The position numbers and the translations under genes were made by a program. Source: DATAEG01 sp963703085 (GTDB lineage: Bacteria; Actinomycetota; Actinomycetes; Mycobacteriales; Jatrophihabitantaceae). From it: DNA of 64,000 nt. The stretch covers positions 3,224,001-3,288,000 of the forward strand of contig OY969789.1 in the NCBI GenBank assembly GCA_963703085.1, written 5' to 3'. The notes beneath the pieces are model-generated. The model saw nothing but the letters and a program-made list of their open reading frames with translations, had not been told where the DNA came from and did not search any database. Below are positions 28,426 through 37,886 of the stretch, in pieces (the first letter of the stretch is position 1; every line of letters starts with the position of its first letter).

Positions 28426-30516
28426 TCAGGTGAGGAAGGCTTCAAGCCCGGCGGGGGAGTGCGGGACGCGCACCGAGCCGGCGGCGGTCACCTCGAGATC
28501 GAGCAGGTCCGTGCCGACCGCCAGCCCGCGCACGCTCAGCGCACCCACCGGGGACGGAGCAAGTGGTGCGATGCGCAGTGTGCCGGCGGGCACGTCCGGA
28601 TCGATACCAGTGATAGCGCCGAGGAGGGCAACCGCAGCCGCCGCGGCCCACGCCTGCGGGCGGCAGGCCGCCGGATACGGCACCGGCAACTGCCCGCCGG
28701 TCGCCGGCTGCCCACCGAACAGCTCGGGCAGCCGGTAGTCGAAGGCCGCCGCGGCGGCCAGCAGTCCGCCGATCAGGTCGCCGGCGAGCGCGTCGGCCGC
28801 GGCGGAGCCGACCGAGCGCAACCCCGCGATGACGATCGCCGTGTCATGCGGCCACACCGACCCGGTGTGATAGCCGAGCGGATTGAATCCCGCCGAGGCG
28901 GCCGACATGGTGCGCAGCCCGAATCCGCTGTTCATCTCCGGCGCCGCGAGCCGACGCACCACAGCATCGCTTTCCGCCGCGTCGAGCAGGCCGGTGCCGA
29001 GCAGGTGTCCGATGTTGGACGTCACCGTGTCGACCCGCCGGCCCGACCCGTCCAAGGCGATCGCCGGGTAGTCACCGTCCACGTCGGCCACCCAGAAGTG
29101 CTGCCGGAAGCGAGCCCGCAGCTCGGCTGCCCAGCCGCGCCATTCGCCGGCACCGGGCATCCCGAACGCATCGAGCAGCGCGGCGCCGTGCACGGCGGCG
29201 GCGTGCGCGTAGCCCTGCACCTCACACAACGCGACCGGCCCCTCGGCCAGCGAGCCGTCGGCGAACTGCACCGAGTCGAGCGAGTCCTTCCAGCCTTGGT
29301 TGGCCAGGCCGTGCCCGGACCGATCGATGTAGCGGATGAATCCGTCATCGCCGGCACCGTAGCGGCGCGCCCAGTCCAACGCGGCCGGGACGGCCGGCAG
29401 GAGCTCGGCAACGGTCTGCTCGGGAAGGCCCCAGCGCCAGGCGTCATGCAGCAAGCAGACCCACAGCGGCGTTGCGTCGACGGTGCCGTAGTAGACCGGC
29501 GGCAGGGTGACGAGATGCCCGGCGCGGTTGGCCGGCCCGGCGCCGTGCACGCTCACCGTGCGGCGCACCTCGTGCAGGATCTTGCCCGGCTCCTCGCCTG
29601 TCGCTGGGTCGACGATGCGACCTTGGCGGCGGGCCAGCGTCTGCAGGGTGCCTGCCGCCAGCGCGGTGCCGAGCGGCAATGCGAAGCGTGCTGCCCAGAT
29701 GGAGTCGCGGCCGAAGAGGGTCAGATACCACGGTGCGCCGGCCGCCAGAAAGGGGTCACTCGGTTCGCTGGCGTCGGCCATCTGCAGGCCGGCCAGGTCC
29801 GCGGCGGATTGGCGCAGCAGGTGCTCGAGCCGGCGATCGCCGGCATCGACCTGTGGCCATTGCGGCCCCGCGCGGTGCGGGCCGGCGACCACGCTGGGCA
29901 CCGGTCCGTCGGCAGCTCGCCAGGTTGCGGTCAGCCGAACTGACTCGCCGGGTGCGAGGGAAATGGGCCACCGCGCCCCGGCCGCGGAAATCTCGACGTC
30001 AGGCGGCTCGGACACCGAGAACGTCGCGGTGCTGCCATCGGAGCCCTGCCAGTGCAGTGTCGCCCCCGATGTAGTTGGCGGGATCGCTTCGCCGCGCTGA
30101 CCGGCTTTCACCGCAGCGATGTCGGCGAGATCGCATTCGACGAGCAATTCCGCGGTCGCCTGCACGGCAGTGCGCGCGTGCGAGGTCACCGTGATCGTCT
30201 CGGTCGCGCCGTCTTCCTGCAGTTCCCGGACTCGGTTCACGACCACCGTCGGGTCGGTGGTGTCGTCGCCGAGGAACCGCGGCGTGGCGATGAATCCGGT
30301 CACGCCGGTGCGCGGCGACTGCGCGCGCAGCGGAGCCGGCGCGATGCCGTCGAGCCGGAACACGCTGCGGCTCACGATGCGCCGATCGGCAACGAACACC
30401 CCACTCGCGCCGCCCGGCTCGATCTGCCCATCCGGCGTCGCCAACGCCAGCGCGGGGGCCAGCACGCTGCTCACCAGATCGTGCAACGCCGGTTGGACGG
30501 CACGATCTCCGGACAC
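28426..30516 (-). CDS. Glycogen debranching enzyme-like protein (amylo-alpha-1,6-glucosidase family)
   Basis: This 696-aa protein has an N-terminal beta domain of the GDE_N_bis kind (VSSVLAPALALATPDGQI ... GVFVADRRIVSRSVFRLDG, about residues 10-210). A C-terminal alpha/alpha six-barrel domain follows (LFGRDSIWAARFALPLG ... GEEPGKILHEVRR ... DRSGHGLANQGWKDSLDSVQFADG ... YHTGSVWPHDTAIVIAGL). The acidic residues of GRDS and KDSLDS lie in the expected sugar site. It may trim alpha-1,6 branches of the glucan made by the GlgE/GlgB system, but the family also contains enzymes for other glycosides. GTG start with TAAGCT 6 nt upstream on the minus strand. Confidence 0.85.
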   Translation of the reverse strand: MSGDRAVQPALHDLVSSVLAPALALATPDGQIEPGGASGVFVADRRIVSRSVFRLDGIAPAPLRAQSPRTGVTGFIATPRFLGDDTTDPTVVVNRVRELQEDGATETITVTSHARTAVQATAELLVECDLADIAAVKAGQRGEAIPPTTSGATLHWQGSDGSTATFSVSEPPDVEISAAGARWPISLAPGESVRLTATWRAADGPVPSVVAGPHRAGPQWPQVDAGDRRLEHLLRQSAADLAGLQMADASEPSDPFLAAGAPWYLTLFGRDSIWAARFALPLGTALAAGTLQTLARRQGRIVDPATGEEPGKILHEVRRTVSVHGAGPANRAGHLVTLPPVYYGTVDATPLWVCLLHDAWRWGLPEQTVAELLPAVPAALDWARRYGAGDDGFIRYIDRSGHGLANQGWKDSLDSVQFADGSLAEGPVALCEVQGYAHAAAVHGAALLDAFGMPGAGEWRGWAAELRARFRQHFWVADVDGDYPAIALDGSGRRVDTVTSNIGHLLGTGLLDAAESDAVVRRLAAPEMNSGFGLRTMSAASAGFNPLGYHTGSVWPHDTAIVIAGLRSVGSAAADALAGDLIGGLLAAAAAFDYRLPELFGGQPATGGQLPVPYPAACRPQAWAAAAAVALLGAITGIDPDVPAGTLRIAPLAPSPVGALSVRGLAVGTDLLDLEVTAAGSVRVPHSPAGLEAFLT

Positions 30517-30522
30517 GGCTCG

Positions 30523-30528
30523 AGCTTA
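30523..30528 (-). promoter_or_regulatory. Leaderless -10 (TAAGCT) of the debranching-enzyme gene
   Basis: On the minus strand TAAGCT, six nt and then GTG. It faces the ligA promoter across an 79-bp divergent spacer. Confidence 0.55.
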
Positions 30529-30582
30529 GGTTCGCCGCCCGGAGGCGCGCCGCGGGCCACCCGGATCGTCGGTGCCGGCCGG

Positions 30583-30588
30583 TAGGTT
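30583..30588 (+). promoter_or_regulatory. Leaderless -10 (TAGGTT) of ligA
   Basis: TAGGTT ends 7 nt before the ligA GTG at 30596; no Shine-Dalgarno sequence is present. Confidence 0.6.
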
Positions 30589-30595
30589 TGGCGTC

Positions 30596-32728
30596 GTGAC
30601 CGAGTCGATCGACACCGCCGCCGCGACCGGGGTGCCCGCTGAAGTCGGCGAGGAGCACGCGGCGACCAGTCAGCAGGTGGACGACAACCAGTACCGGTAC
30701 TACGTGCTCGACGCACCCACGCTCAGCGACGCGGAGTACGACCGGCTGCTGCGCCGGCTGCAGGAACTGGAAGAGCAGTACCCCGCGCTGCGCACGCCGT
30801 CCTCTCCGACGCAGCGGGTCGGCGGCACGTACTCGACGCTGTTCACCCCGGTGGAGCACGTCGAGCGGATGCTCAGCCTGGACAACGCGTTCAGCGCCGA
30901 GGAGCTGGTCACCTGGGCGCAGCGCGTGGAGCGTGAGGCAGGCGACATCACCGGCTACCTCTGCGAGCTGAAGGTCGACGGGCTGGCTATCAACCTGCTG
31001 TACCGCGACGGCCGGCTGGTGCGCGGCGCCACTCGTGGTGACGGGCGCACCGGTGAGGACGTCACCCCGAACGTGCGCAGTATCGACGGGGTACCGGAGC
31101 AGCTCAGTGGCCGGTCGGTGCCGGCACTGCTCGAGGTACGCGGCGAGGTGTACTTCCCGGTGGCCGCCTTCGAAGAACTCAACGAGTCGCTGGTCGAAGC
31201 AGGCAAGGCACCGTTCGCCAACCCGCGCAACGCCGCGGCGGGGTCGCTGCGCCAGAAGGATCCACGGATCACCGCCGGCCGTCCGTTGCGGATGGTGGTG
31301 CACGGTGTGGGGGCGGTCGAAGGTGGGCCCAAGGTCACCGCGCAGTCCCAGTGGTACGAGCAGTTGAAGGCGTGGGGGCTGCCGACGGCGGCCAGTGCAG
31401 ACGTGCGGGCCGACCTGGCCGCGGTGCAGGAGTTCATCACCTACTACGGCGAGCACCGGCACTCCGTCGAGCACGAGATCGACGGCGTGGTGGTCAAGGT
31501 GGATTCGCTGGCCATTCAGCGCCGGCTGGGCTCGACCAGCCGCGCGCCGCGCTGGGCGATTGCGTACAAGTACCCGCCGGAGGAGGTGAACACCCGGCTG
31601 CTGGACATCCGGGTGAACGTGGGGCGCACCGGCCGGGTGACCCCCTACGGGGTGATGGAGCCGGTGAAAGTGGCCGGGTCGACGGTCGAGATGGCCACGC
31701 TGCACAACGCATCTGAGGTGCGGCGCAAGGGCGTGCTCATCGGCGACATGGTGGTGTTGCGCAAGGCCGGCGACGTCATCCCGGAAATCGTCGGACCCGT
31801 GGTCGGGCTGCGGGAGGGCACCGAGCGCGAGTTCGTGATGCCGACCGAGTGCCCGGAGTGCGGTACGCCGCTGCGCCCGGAGAAGGACGGCGACGCCGAT
31901 ATCAGGTGCCCCAACACGCGGGCCTGCCCGGCGCAGTTGCGGGAACGAATCTTCCACCTGGCCGGCCGTGGCGCCTTCGACATCGAAGTGCTCGGGTACG
32001 AGGCCGCGGTAGCGCTGCTGCAATCCGGTGTGGTGCATGACGAGGGCGACGTGTTCGCGCTCACCGCAGCGGACCTGCAGCAGGTCGAGCTGTTCCGGCT
32101 CAGTCGGGCCAGCAAGGTCGGCGGCCGGGCCCGACAGGCCGGCGACCTCAACGCGATGGGGGAGAAGCTGCTGGCCAACCTCGAGGCGGTCAAGCAGCGC
32201 CCACTGTGGCGGGTGCTGGTGGGGCTGTCGATCCGCCACGTCGGACCCACTGCGGCGCAGGCACTTGCCCGCGAGTTCGGGTCGGTGGATGCCATTGCGG
32301 TGGCCACTGCCGATGAGTTGGCCGCCGCCGAAGGCGTCGGACCCACCATCGCCGAGGCCGTCGCAGAGTGGTTCGCGGTGGACTGGCACCGCGGGATCGT
32401 CGAACGGTGGCGTGCCGCCGGGGTCCGCCTGGCCGAGGAGCAACTCGATACCGGCCCGAAGCCGTTGGCCGGGCTCAGCGTGGTGGTGACCGGCTCACTG
32501 CAGGACTACAGCCGCGACTCGGCCACCGAAGCGATCACCGCCCGGGGCGGGAAGGTGTCCGGCTCGGTGTCGAAGAAGACGGCGTTCGTCGTGGCCGGCG
32601 AGTCGCCGGGTAGCAAGTACGAGAAGGCGGTGACGCTCGGAGTGCCGATCCTCGACGATGCCGGCTTCGCGGTGCTGCTCTCGGACGGGCCGGATGCGGC
32701 CCGGGAGGTCGCCCGGCCGGCTGAGTGA
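30596..32728 (+). CDS. ligA: NAD-dependent DNA ligase LigA
   Basis: LigA seals nicks in replication and repair using NAD+. The 710-aa protein is complete: domain Ia (YYVLDAPTLSDAEYDRLLRRL), the adenylation motif CELKVDG with K126, the OB fold (VNVGRTGRVTPYGVMEPV), a four-Cys zinc finger (CPECGTPL ... CPNTRACPAQL), HhH repeats and a C-terminal BRCT domain (LAGLSVVVTGSLQDYSRDSATEAI ... KTAFVVAGESPGSKYEKA). The GTG at 30596 follows a TAGGTT element and is preferred over an earlier in-frame start that would include the promoter. Its position after a MetE-like gene matches mycobacterial order. Confidence 0.98.
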   Translation: MTESIDTAAATGVPAEVGEEHAATSQQVDDNQYRYYVLDAPTLSDAEYDRLLRRLQELEEQYPALRTPSSPTQRVGGTYSTLFTPVEHVERMLSLDNAFSAEELVTWAQRVEREAGDITGYLCELKVDGLAINLLYRDGRLVRGATRGDGRTGEDVTPNVRSIDGVPEQLSGRSVPALLEVRGEVYFPVAAFEELNESLVEAGKAPFANPRNAAAGSLRQKDPRITAGRPLRMVVHGVGAVEGGPKVTAQSQWYEQLKAWGLPTAASADVRADLAAVQEFITYYGEHRHSVEHEIDGVVVKVDSLAIQRRLGSTSRAPRWAIAYKYPPEEVNTRLLDIRVNVGRTGRVTPYGVMEPVKVAGSTVEMATLHNASEVRRKGVLIGDMVVLRKAGDVIPEIVGPVVGLREGTEREFVMPTECPECGTPLRPEKDGDADIRCPNTRACPAQLRERIFHLAGRGAFDIEVLGYEAAVALLQSGVVHDEGDVFALTAADLQQVELFRLSRASKVGGRARQAGDLNAMGEKLLANLEAVKQRPLWRVLVGLSIRHVGPTAAQALAREFGSVDAIAVATADELAAAEGVGPTIAEAVAEWFAVDWHRGIVERWRAAGVRLAEEQLDTGPKPLAGLSVVVTGSLQDYSRDSATEAITARGGKVSGSVSKKTAFVVAGESPGSKYEKAVTLGVPILDDAGFAVLLSDGPDAAREVARPAE

Positions 32729-32800
32729 CGGCCCGCGCGGTCCGACACGCGTGGCAGCGTGCCCGGCGGACCGGCATCTCACTGGGACGATGGATCGGCC

Positions 32801-34813
32801 ATGAGCACCCAGACCGCAGCCCGCCCCGTCGTGGCGGAGAAGAGTGTCCGAAGGCAGCTGGGCAGCCGAAAACTGGGTGGCCGGGTGTCGACTTCGGGCT
32901 GGATTCCTGGGCTGGACGGGCTGCGCGGGCTCGCCGTCGCGGCGGTCGTGGTCTATCACGTGTTGCCGGGCCGGATGACCGGCGGCTTCCTCGGTGTGGA
33001 TGTGTTCTTCGCGATCAGCGGCTATCTGATCACCCGGTTGCTGCTGGTGGAGATCGCCGAAACGGGTCGGGTGGCCGTCCTGAGTTTCTGGATGCGGCGC
33101 TGGCGCCGGTTGGTGCCCGCCGTCCTGGCCCTGTTGGTGGTGCTCAGCCTGGGCGGCGCCACGGTATGGCGTGACCAGTTGCCCTACCTGCGCAGCGGCG
33201 TACTGGCCAGCATCGGCTATTGCACCAACTGGTGGCTGATCTTCGCCCATCACGACTACTTCGTCACGGCCAACCGGCCACCGATGATCCAGCACCTCTG
33301 GTCGCTGGCCATCGAGGAGCAGTTTTACCTGGTGTGGCCACTCGTGTTGGCCGGTGTGGTCGGGACGGCATTGGCCCTGCGCCGACGCACCGATGCCACG
33401 GGTCGGGGCTGGTTGACCGGCGACGCGCTGATGCGGGTGATCATCGTGTGCGTCCTGCTGGCGGCTAGCTCGTCACTGGCGATGACGGTGATCTCGGTCC
33501 GGTCGGACGTCCCGCTCGGCGCAGATGCGTCCCGGGTGTACTACGGGACGGACACGCATTCCACCGGGCTCCTGCTCGGTGCCGCATTCGGGGCGTTGTC
33601 GATGCTCGGCTACGGCCGGCCTGCCCAGGCCTGGCGCGGCCGGGCCTGGCGAGCGATCTGGACCACGCTCGGCGATGCGGTTGCCATCGGTGCTATCGGC
33701 TTCCTCGGCTACCAGGCCGTCAGCGGCAGTCAGTTCGATCCGCAGCTGTACCGCAGCGGTTTCGCCGAATGCGCGGTGGCGGCGGCGGTCGGGGTCGCCT
33801 GCGTGGCCCGGCGGGGCAGCCGGGTCGCCCTGCTGCTCGAGCTGCGGCCGTTGCGGTGGCTCGGTCGGCGCTCGTACTCCATCTACCTCTGGTACTGGCC
33901 GGTGGTGGTCGCCACCCGCCCGGACCTGGACGTGTCCGGCCCGCGCTGGCTGCTGGAAGTCAACCAGCTCGTCATCATCGTCGTGCTGGGCGCAGCCAGC
34001 TATCGATTCGTCGAGCAGCCGTTCCGCACCGGTGCCGCCCGGCGCTGGCTGTCCGGCTTGCCCGCGCACCCGAAGCGGCCGGCGCCGATCCGGGCGCCCC
34101 GTCGGGTGCAACACCTGGTGGTGGCCTCGCTGAGCGCCGCGGTGATCGCGGCGCTGCTCGCTGCGACTCAGGACGGTCACGTGGCGCAGGCCTCTGGCGC
34201 GCCGCCGACCACCGGCCCGCGCACCATCGCCTATGTCCCGGTCCAGCCGTCGACGTCGATGAACACGCCGACACCGACGGCGCCCGGTCCGCGCCATCCC
34301 GCGCAGCCGCCGGCAAAGCGGCGGGTGCGCCCGGCCCAACCGCCGCTGACCGAAGTGCCGATCAGCGCGTTCGGCGACTCGGTCATGCTGGGCGCGGCAC
34401 CTGCATTGATCCGGGCGTTGCCGCGCGCCTCCGTGTTCGCGGTGGAGGGCCGGCAGGCGCGCGCCGTGTTCGCCGACATTTCGGCCCGGCGAACGAGGCT
34501 CGGACAAGTGGTGGTCATCCACACCGGTGACAACGGCGTGATCGGCAGGGACGACCTGCGCGCGATGCTGCGAACGCTGCACGCTGCCCGTCGGGTTGTG
34601 CTGATCAATGACCACGTGCCGCGCGAGTGGGAGATGCCCAACAATGCGACGCTGGGAGTGGTCGCCAAGGAGTTCGGCAACGTCAGGCTGGTGGATTGGC
34701 ATCACGTTTCCGGGCAACACCCGAAGTGGTTCTGGAACGACGGAATTCACCTGCGCGCGGACGGCGCCGCGGCCTACGCGACGCTGATCAAGGCAGCAAT
34801 CGAAGGTCGGTAG
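32801..34813 (+). CDS. Membrane acyltransferase (acyltransferase-3/OafA type) with C-terminal SGNH domain
   Basis: The 670-aa protein starts with a short cytoplasmic tail, then an Acyl_transf_3 domain of about ten helices (GLDGLRGLAVAAVVVYH ... GFLGVDVFFAISGYLI; QHLWSLAIEEQFYLVWPL, with conserved catalytic-region His and Glu). A Pro/Thr-rich linker (about 475-525) and an SGNH/GDSL-like domain (ISAFGDSVMLGAAPALIRAL ... WNDGIHLRADG with the DxxH) complete it. Such proteins O-acylate cell-wall sugars, peptidoglycan or secreted glycans. The ATG at 32801 gives the usual N-terminus. It stands alone after ligA, at the edge of an accessory segment. Confidence 0.92.
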   Translation: MSTQTAARPVVAEKSVRRQLGSRKLGGRVSTSGWIPGLDGLRGLAVAAVVVYHVLPGRMTGGFLGVDVFFAISGYLITRLLLVEIAETGRVAVLSFWMRRWRRLVPAVLALLVVLSLGGATVWRDQLPYLRSGVLASIGYCTNWWLIFAHHDYFVTANRPPMIQHLWSLAIEEQFYLVWPLVLAGVVGTALALRRRTDATGRGWLTGDALMRVIIVCVLLAASSSLAMTVISVRSDVPLGADASRVYYGTDTHSTGLLLGAAFGALSMLGYGRPAQAWRGRAWRAIWTTLGDAVAIGAIGFLGYQAVSGSQFDPQLYRSGFAECAVAAAVGVACVARRGSRVALLLELRPLRWLGRRSYSIYLWYWPVVVATRPDLDVSGPRWLLEVNQLVIIVVLGAASYRFVEQPFRTGAARRWLSGLPAHPKRPAPIRAPRRVQHLVVASLSAAVIAALLAATQDGHVAQASGAPPTTGPRTIAYVPVQPSTSMNTPTPTAPGPRHPAQPPAKRRVRPAQPPLTEVPISAFGDSVMLGAAPALIRALPRASVFAVEGRQARAVFADISARRTRLGQVVVIHTGDNGVIGRDDLRAMLRTLHAARRVVLINDHVPREWEMPNNATLGVVAKEFGNVRLVDWHHVSGQHPKWFWNDGIHLRADGAAAYATLIKAAIEGR

Positions 34814-35116
34814 CGGCGGGTTTCGGCTCGGTTCGGTTTACTGCGGCAGCGGTGCATGAACGGCTGATTGCGTTGTCGGCTCCCTGTTCCAGCTTGGTTC
34901 AGTTTTACTGCGGCAGCGATGGATCGTGGGCTTCTGGGTTGCGTTGTCGAGTCGCGGTTTCGCTGTCACCACTTCGACCCTCCATCGTGTCGTTTCACCT
35001 TATTCGGTAAGGGGAAACTCTTTCGGATTGGGTCTGTGGATAGCCCGAAATTGTCGGTGCCTCGACCTAGAATTGGGTCATGCACGACGGGGAGAGCGGC
35101 GAGTAGCGAGGGGTAT
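34814..35116. repeat. Non-coding spacer with an imperfect ~70-bp direct duplication
   Basis: This 303-bp gap has lower GC than its neighbours. TTTACTGCGGCAGCG occurs twice (34837-34851 and 34904-34918), and TTGCGTTGTCG twice (34868-34878 and 34939-34949). The two units are therefore an imperfect duplication about 67-71 bp apart. One frame is open across it into the HNH gene, but its translation has no family features. No promoter stands out. Confidence 0.6.
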
Positions 35117-36449
35117 GTGCCGTCGCCGGTGGATGTGCTGACCCTCCCCGACGACTCAGTCGCCGCACTGGCGGAGCTGGCGCCGACACCCGGATTCGGT
35201 GCACGCCGCCCAGTTCGCGAAGCTCTCGAGTCTGTCGGATATCGGTCGGGTCGATCTGCTGGTGGTGTTGCGCGGCAGGCCGGGTTCGACGCCGCCCGGC
35301 AGATCGAGCTGTTCGCCGCGATCTCCCGGGATGATCCGAGCAACGAGAAGTGGTCGGTCCAGGAGATCGCCGCGGTCCTGCGCATCGCGCCGGCGACCGC
35401 CGCCACCCATGTGCACCGCGCGGAGATTCTCACCAGCACGCTGCGGAAGACGCTGGCGGCGTTGCGGGCCGGGCAGATCACCGCCCGGCACGCCGAGCTA
35501 CTCGCCTCCGCCGTCATGGGCCTCGATCCCGACATGGCCCGCGCTGTCGAGGAACGAGTACTCGACCGGGGTGCGGAGCAGACGGTCAGCCAGTTCCGGG
35601 CCTCGGTGACGCGGGCGGTGCTGGCGTTGGACCCGGCGGGCGAGCAGGAGCGGCACGCCGACGCGGTGGAGCAGCGGCGGGTGGTGCTCACCCCCGACCT
35701 GCACGGCATGGCGCAGCTCTGGGCCTACCTCCCGGCCGACGGCGCGGCCACGGTGCTGACCGCGATCGACGCGATCGCCTGCAGAGACGATCTTCGGCAA
35801 CGGCGGCGACAGCCGGTCGGCGGATCAGCGTCGGGCGGATGCGTTGGTCACCCTGGCCGACTCCGCCCTGGCCGACCCGGCGTTGACGCGTCGGCATGGG
35901 GCGCGGCCGGCGGTGCAGCTCACCGTCGCCGCCTCCACCCTGCTCGGCCTGGACGAACAGCCCGGTGAGTTGGCCGGGTACGGCCCGATCCCCGCCCAGA
36001 TGGCCCGGCGCATCGCCAGAGACGAGACCGGCACGTGGCGGCGGCTGCTCACCGACGACTCCGGCCGGCTGCTGGACTACGGGGCGAGGACGTATCGGCC
36101 GCCGGCACGGTTGGCGGCGTTCATCATCGCCCGCGACCAGACCTGCACCTTCGCCTCCTGCACCCGCCCCGCCGTCGCCTGCGACCTGGACCATCTCACC
36201 GCAGCCAAAGACGGCGGGCCTACCTGCCCAGGGAACCTGCACCCGCTGTGCCGGCGGCATCACCGCTGCAAACACCTCGCGCACTGGCAACCGCAACGAC
36301 AACCCGACGGATCCACCGTCTGGACCAGCCCCACCGGCCACACCTACCGCACCAAGCCGCCACCGTTACCGACAACCGTCGAGCCGCTGGTCAGTCCGCC
36401 CGAGCCCGCAGCGGAGTTGGCCGGTGATCCTGACCCGCCGCCGTTCTGA
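35117..36449 (+). pseudogene. 13E12/DUF222 family HNH endonuclease-like protein, multiply frameshifted
   Basis: The pieces of a DUF222-HNH protein are spread over two frames. VPSPVDVLTLPDDSVAALAELAPTPGF begins in one. At about 35198 the homologous text moves to another (VHAAQFAKLSSLSDIGRVDLLVVL). Near 35265 it returns to the first (RQAGFDAARQIELFAAI ... LTAIDAIA), and at about 35780 it shifts again (AETIFGNGGDSRSADQRRADALVTLADSAL). The C-terminus carries the HNH domain: CTFASC, LDHLTAAKDGGPTCPGNLHPLCRRHHRCKH. Three frameshifts within about 600 bp make it a pseudogene unless the assembly is faulty. The family is a repeated gene type in actinobacteria. The start near 35117 (GTG) is a guess. Confidence 0.8.
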
Positions 36450-36488
36450 GTTGCGTCCTTGACTGCACTAGTCACCCAGGAAGGACCC

Positions 36489-36509
36489 GCTAGCGGATCG
36501 TCCGCGAGC
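36489..36509. terminator. Hairpin between convergent HNH pseudogene and membrane gene
   Basis: GCTAGCGGA and TCCGCGAGC pair with one mismatch around a 3-nt loop, 39 bp after the stop of the HNH gene and ahead of the convergent stop at 36583. Confidence 0.45.
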
Positions 36510-36582
36510 CGCCAACGACTGGCCTGCCACCTTCTTTGACTGGCGGGTCGGCATCCCCGGCGGGCCGGCACGGTCAGGTCCG

Positions 36583-37086
36583 TCAACTTGCGTCTGCTGT
36601 AACCCGGACGTCCTCCGCTGCGGTGTTGCGGGTCCGACTGAGCCCACCGGCCAGTAGCAGCCCCCATAGCAGGAAGAGGGGGTCCCACAGTGCGGCGTGT
36701 CCGAGCTCGGCTGAGTGGTCATAGCCGCCGGCCGTGGTGAGCAGCCCGCCGAGTACCGCCCACGCAACAAGAACATTGATCAGTCCGTAGGCGATGAGGA
36801 CGACCGCTGCCGCCCATGCCAGCCGGCGCCATATATGCCGGCCGGGGACCTGCCGAGTCTCCACGGTCAGGGGGACCAGCGCTCCTGCGATTTTCAGCAC
36901 AGCAACACCGCCGAGCACGACAGCGGTCGCCAGCGGGCTGGTGTCGGCCAGATGCACGGCCCACGCTCCGACCGTGCGCAGTAGCCACCGACCACCGCTC
37001 GCCCAGTAGATGGTGAATGCTGCGTGGATCAGCCCGACGCCCGCGGCTGCCACGAGCAGGTCGACTCCGACCCGGCGCTTCGCCAT
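36583..37086 (-). CDS. DUF3995-like integral membrane protein
   Basis: The 167-aa protein has four hydrophobic segments (roughly residues 8-28, 50-70, 90-112, 128-148). The opening LLVAAAGVGLIHAAFTIYWASGG and the WLL..VG pattern fit DUF3995 proteins, which are of unknown function. The ATG at 37086 is preferred (GAGACT lies 7 nt upstream as a leaderless-type -10) over an in-frame start 16 codons earlier. It is convergent with the HNH pseudogene and 64 bp downstream of the ACT gene on the same strand. Confidence 0.8.
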   Translation of the reverse strand: MAKRRVGVDLLVAAAGVGLIHAAFTIYWASGGRWLLRTVGAWAVHLADTSPLATAVVLGGVAVLKIAGALVPLTVETRQVPGRHIWRRLAWAAAVVLIAYGLINVLVAWAVLGGLLTTAGGYDHSAELGHAALWDPLFLLWGLLLAGGLSRTRNTAAEDVRVTADAS

Positions 37087-37150
37087 GACGGCGAGTCTCT
37101 CATCTCCGACGCCAGCCAGAGTTGGTCCTCCCACGCGTCAGTCTGGACGG

Positions 37151-37804
37151 CTAATCCGCCAAGACCCCAGCGGCGATGCCGGCAAGGTGCGACAGGCGGA
37201 CCAGCTCCGCAGGCAGCCAGCGCATCGCCGGTCGGCCAACCATGATTGCCCGCTTGCCGAGCGGCGCCCAGGCGAGTTGCGTGTCCAGGGTGCGCCAGGA
37301 TTCCGGCGCCCAGTCCGGCGCGTCGGTGAACGATTGCGCGGTGGTGATCGGCCACTGCGGCAATTCGAATTGGGTGATCTCGGGCGCGGCCGCGCTGGCC
37401 GCGACCACGGGCACCGCGCCGCTAGTGGTGCCCGGCGCGCCGAGCACCACTACCCAGCCGGCCCGGAAGATGCGAGCCACTCCGTCGGCCAGCGTGGGCA
37501 AGGCGTCGGCGGGCCGGTCGACCAGGGCATCGAGCAGTTCTAGTTCACGGTAGGGGTCGAGGACCGCGGCATACGGCCGGATCGACTCCACCTGCACACC
37601 CGGCACCGACACCGCCGCAGTCACCAGCGTGTCGGCCAGGCCGCCGGGCTGCACATCGACGACGAGATCATCCACCGCCCGATGGGCCGAGCGCTCGACG
37701 ACATCGAGGCTCAGGATGTCTCCGCCGACGGTGCCCAGAGCAGTGGCAACGGCACCGAGAGCGCCGGGGCGGTCCGGCAGGGTGAGCCGGAGCAGGAACG
37801 ACAT
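37151..37804 (-). CDS. ACT-domain protein beside gatC
   Basis: The 217-aa protein has an N-terminal ACT domain (MSFLLRLTLPDRPGALGAVATALGTVGGDILSLDVVE, residues 1-75), the classic amino-acid-binding fold. A C-terminal region of about 140 residues has no recognised motif. A protein with this layout lies divergent from gatC in mycobacteria too, so a link to amino-acid sensing is conserved but unproven. The start at 37804 is the family-typical MSFLL; an ATG 8 codons upstream is possible. It shares an 82-bp divergent spacer with gatC. Confidence 0.85.
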   Translation of the reverse strand: MSFLLRLTLPDRPGALGAVATALGTVGGDILSLDVVERSAHRAVDDLVVDVQPGGLADTLVTAAVSVPGVQVESIRPYAAVLDPYRELELLDALVDRPADALPTLADGVARIFRAGWVVVLGAPGTTSGAVPVVAASAAAPEITQFELPQWPITTAQSFTDAPDWAPESWRTLDTQLAWAPLGKRAIMVGRPAMRWLPAELVRLSHLAGIAAGVLAD

Positions 37805-37872
37805 CCGTTTATCGTGCCCTGCGCACATGACCGGCGCGTTACGGGCCGGTCACCCAGGGCGAGGCGCGCCCG

Positions 37873-37878
37873 TAGACT
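37873..37878 (+). promoter_or_regulatory. Leaderless -10 (TAGACT) of the gatCAB operon
   Basis: TAGACT ends 8 nt before the GTG of gatC at 37887, and no Shine-Dalgarno sequence is present. Confidence 0.55.
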
Positions 37879-37886
37879 CCGGTGAC

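Noticed and set aside
34868..35116. Upstream extension of the DUF222-HNH reading frame
   Set aside because: The frame is open but the translation has no family resemblance and crosses the duplicated spacer.
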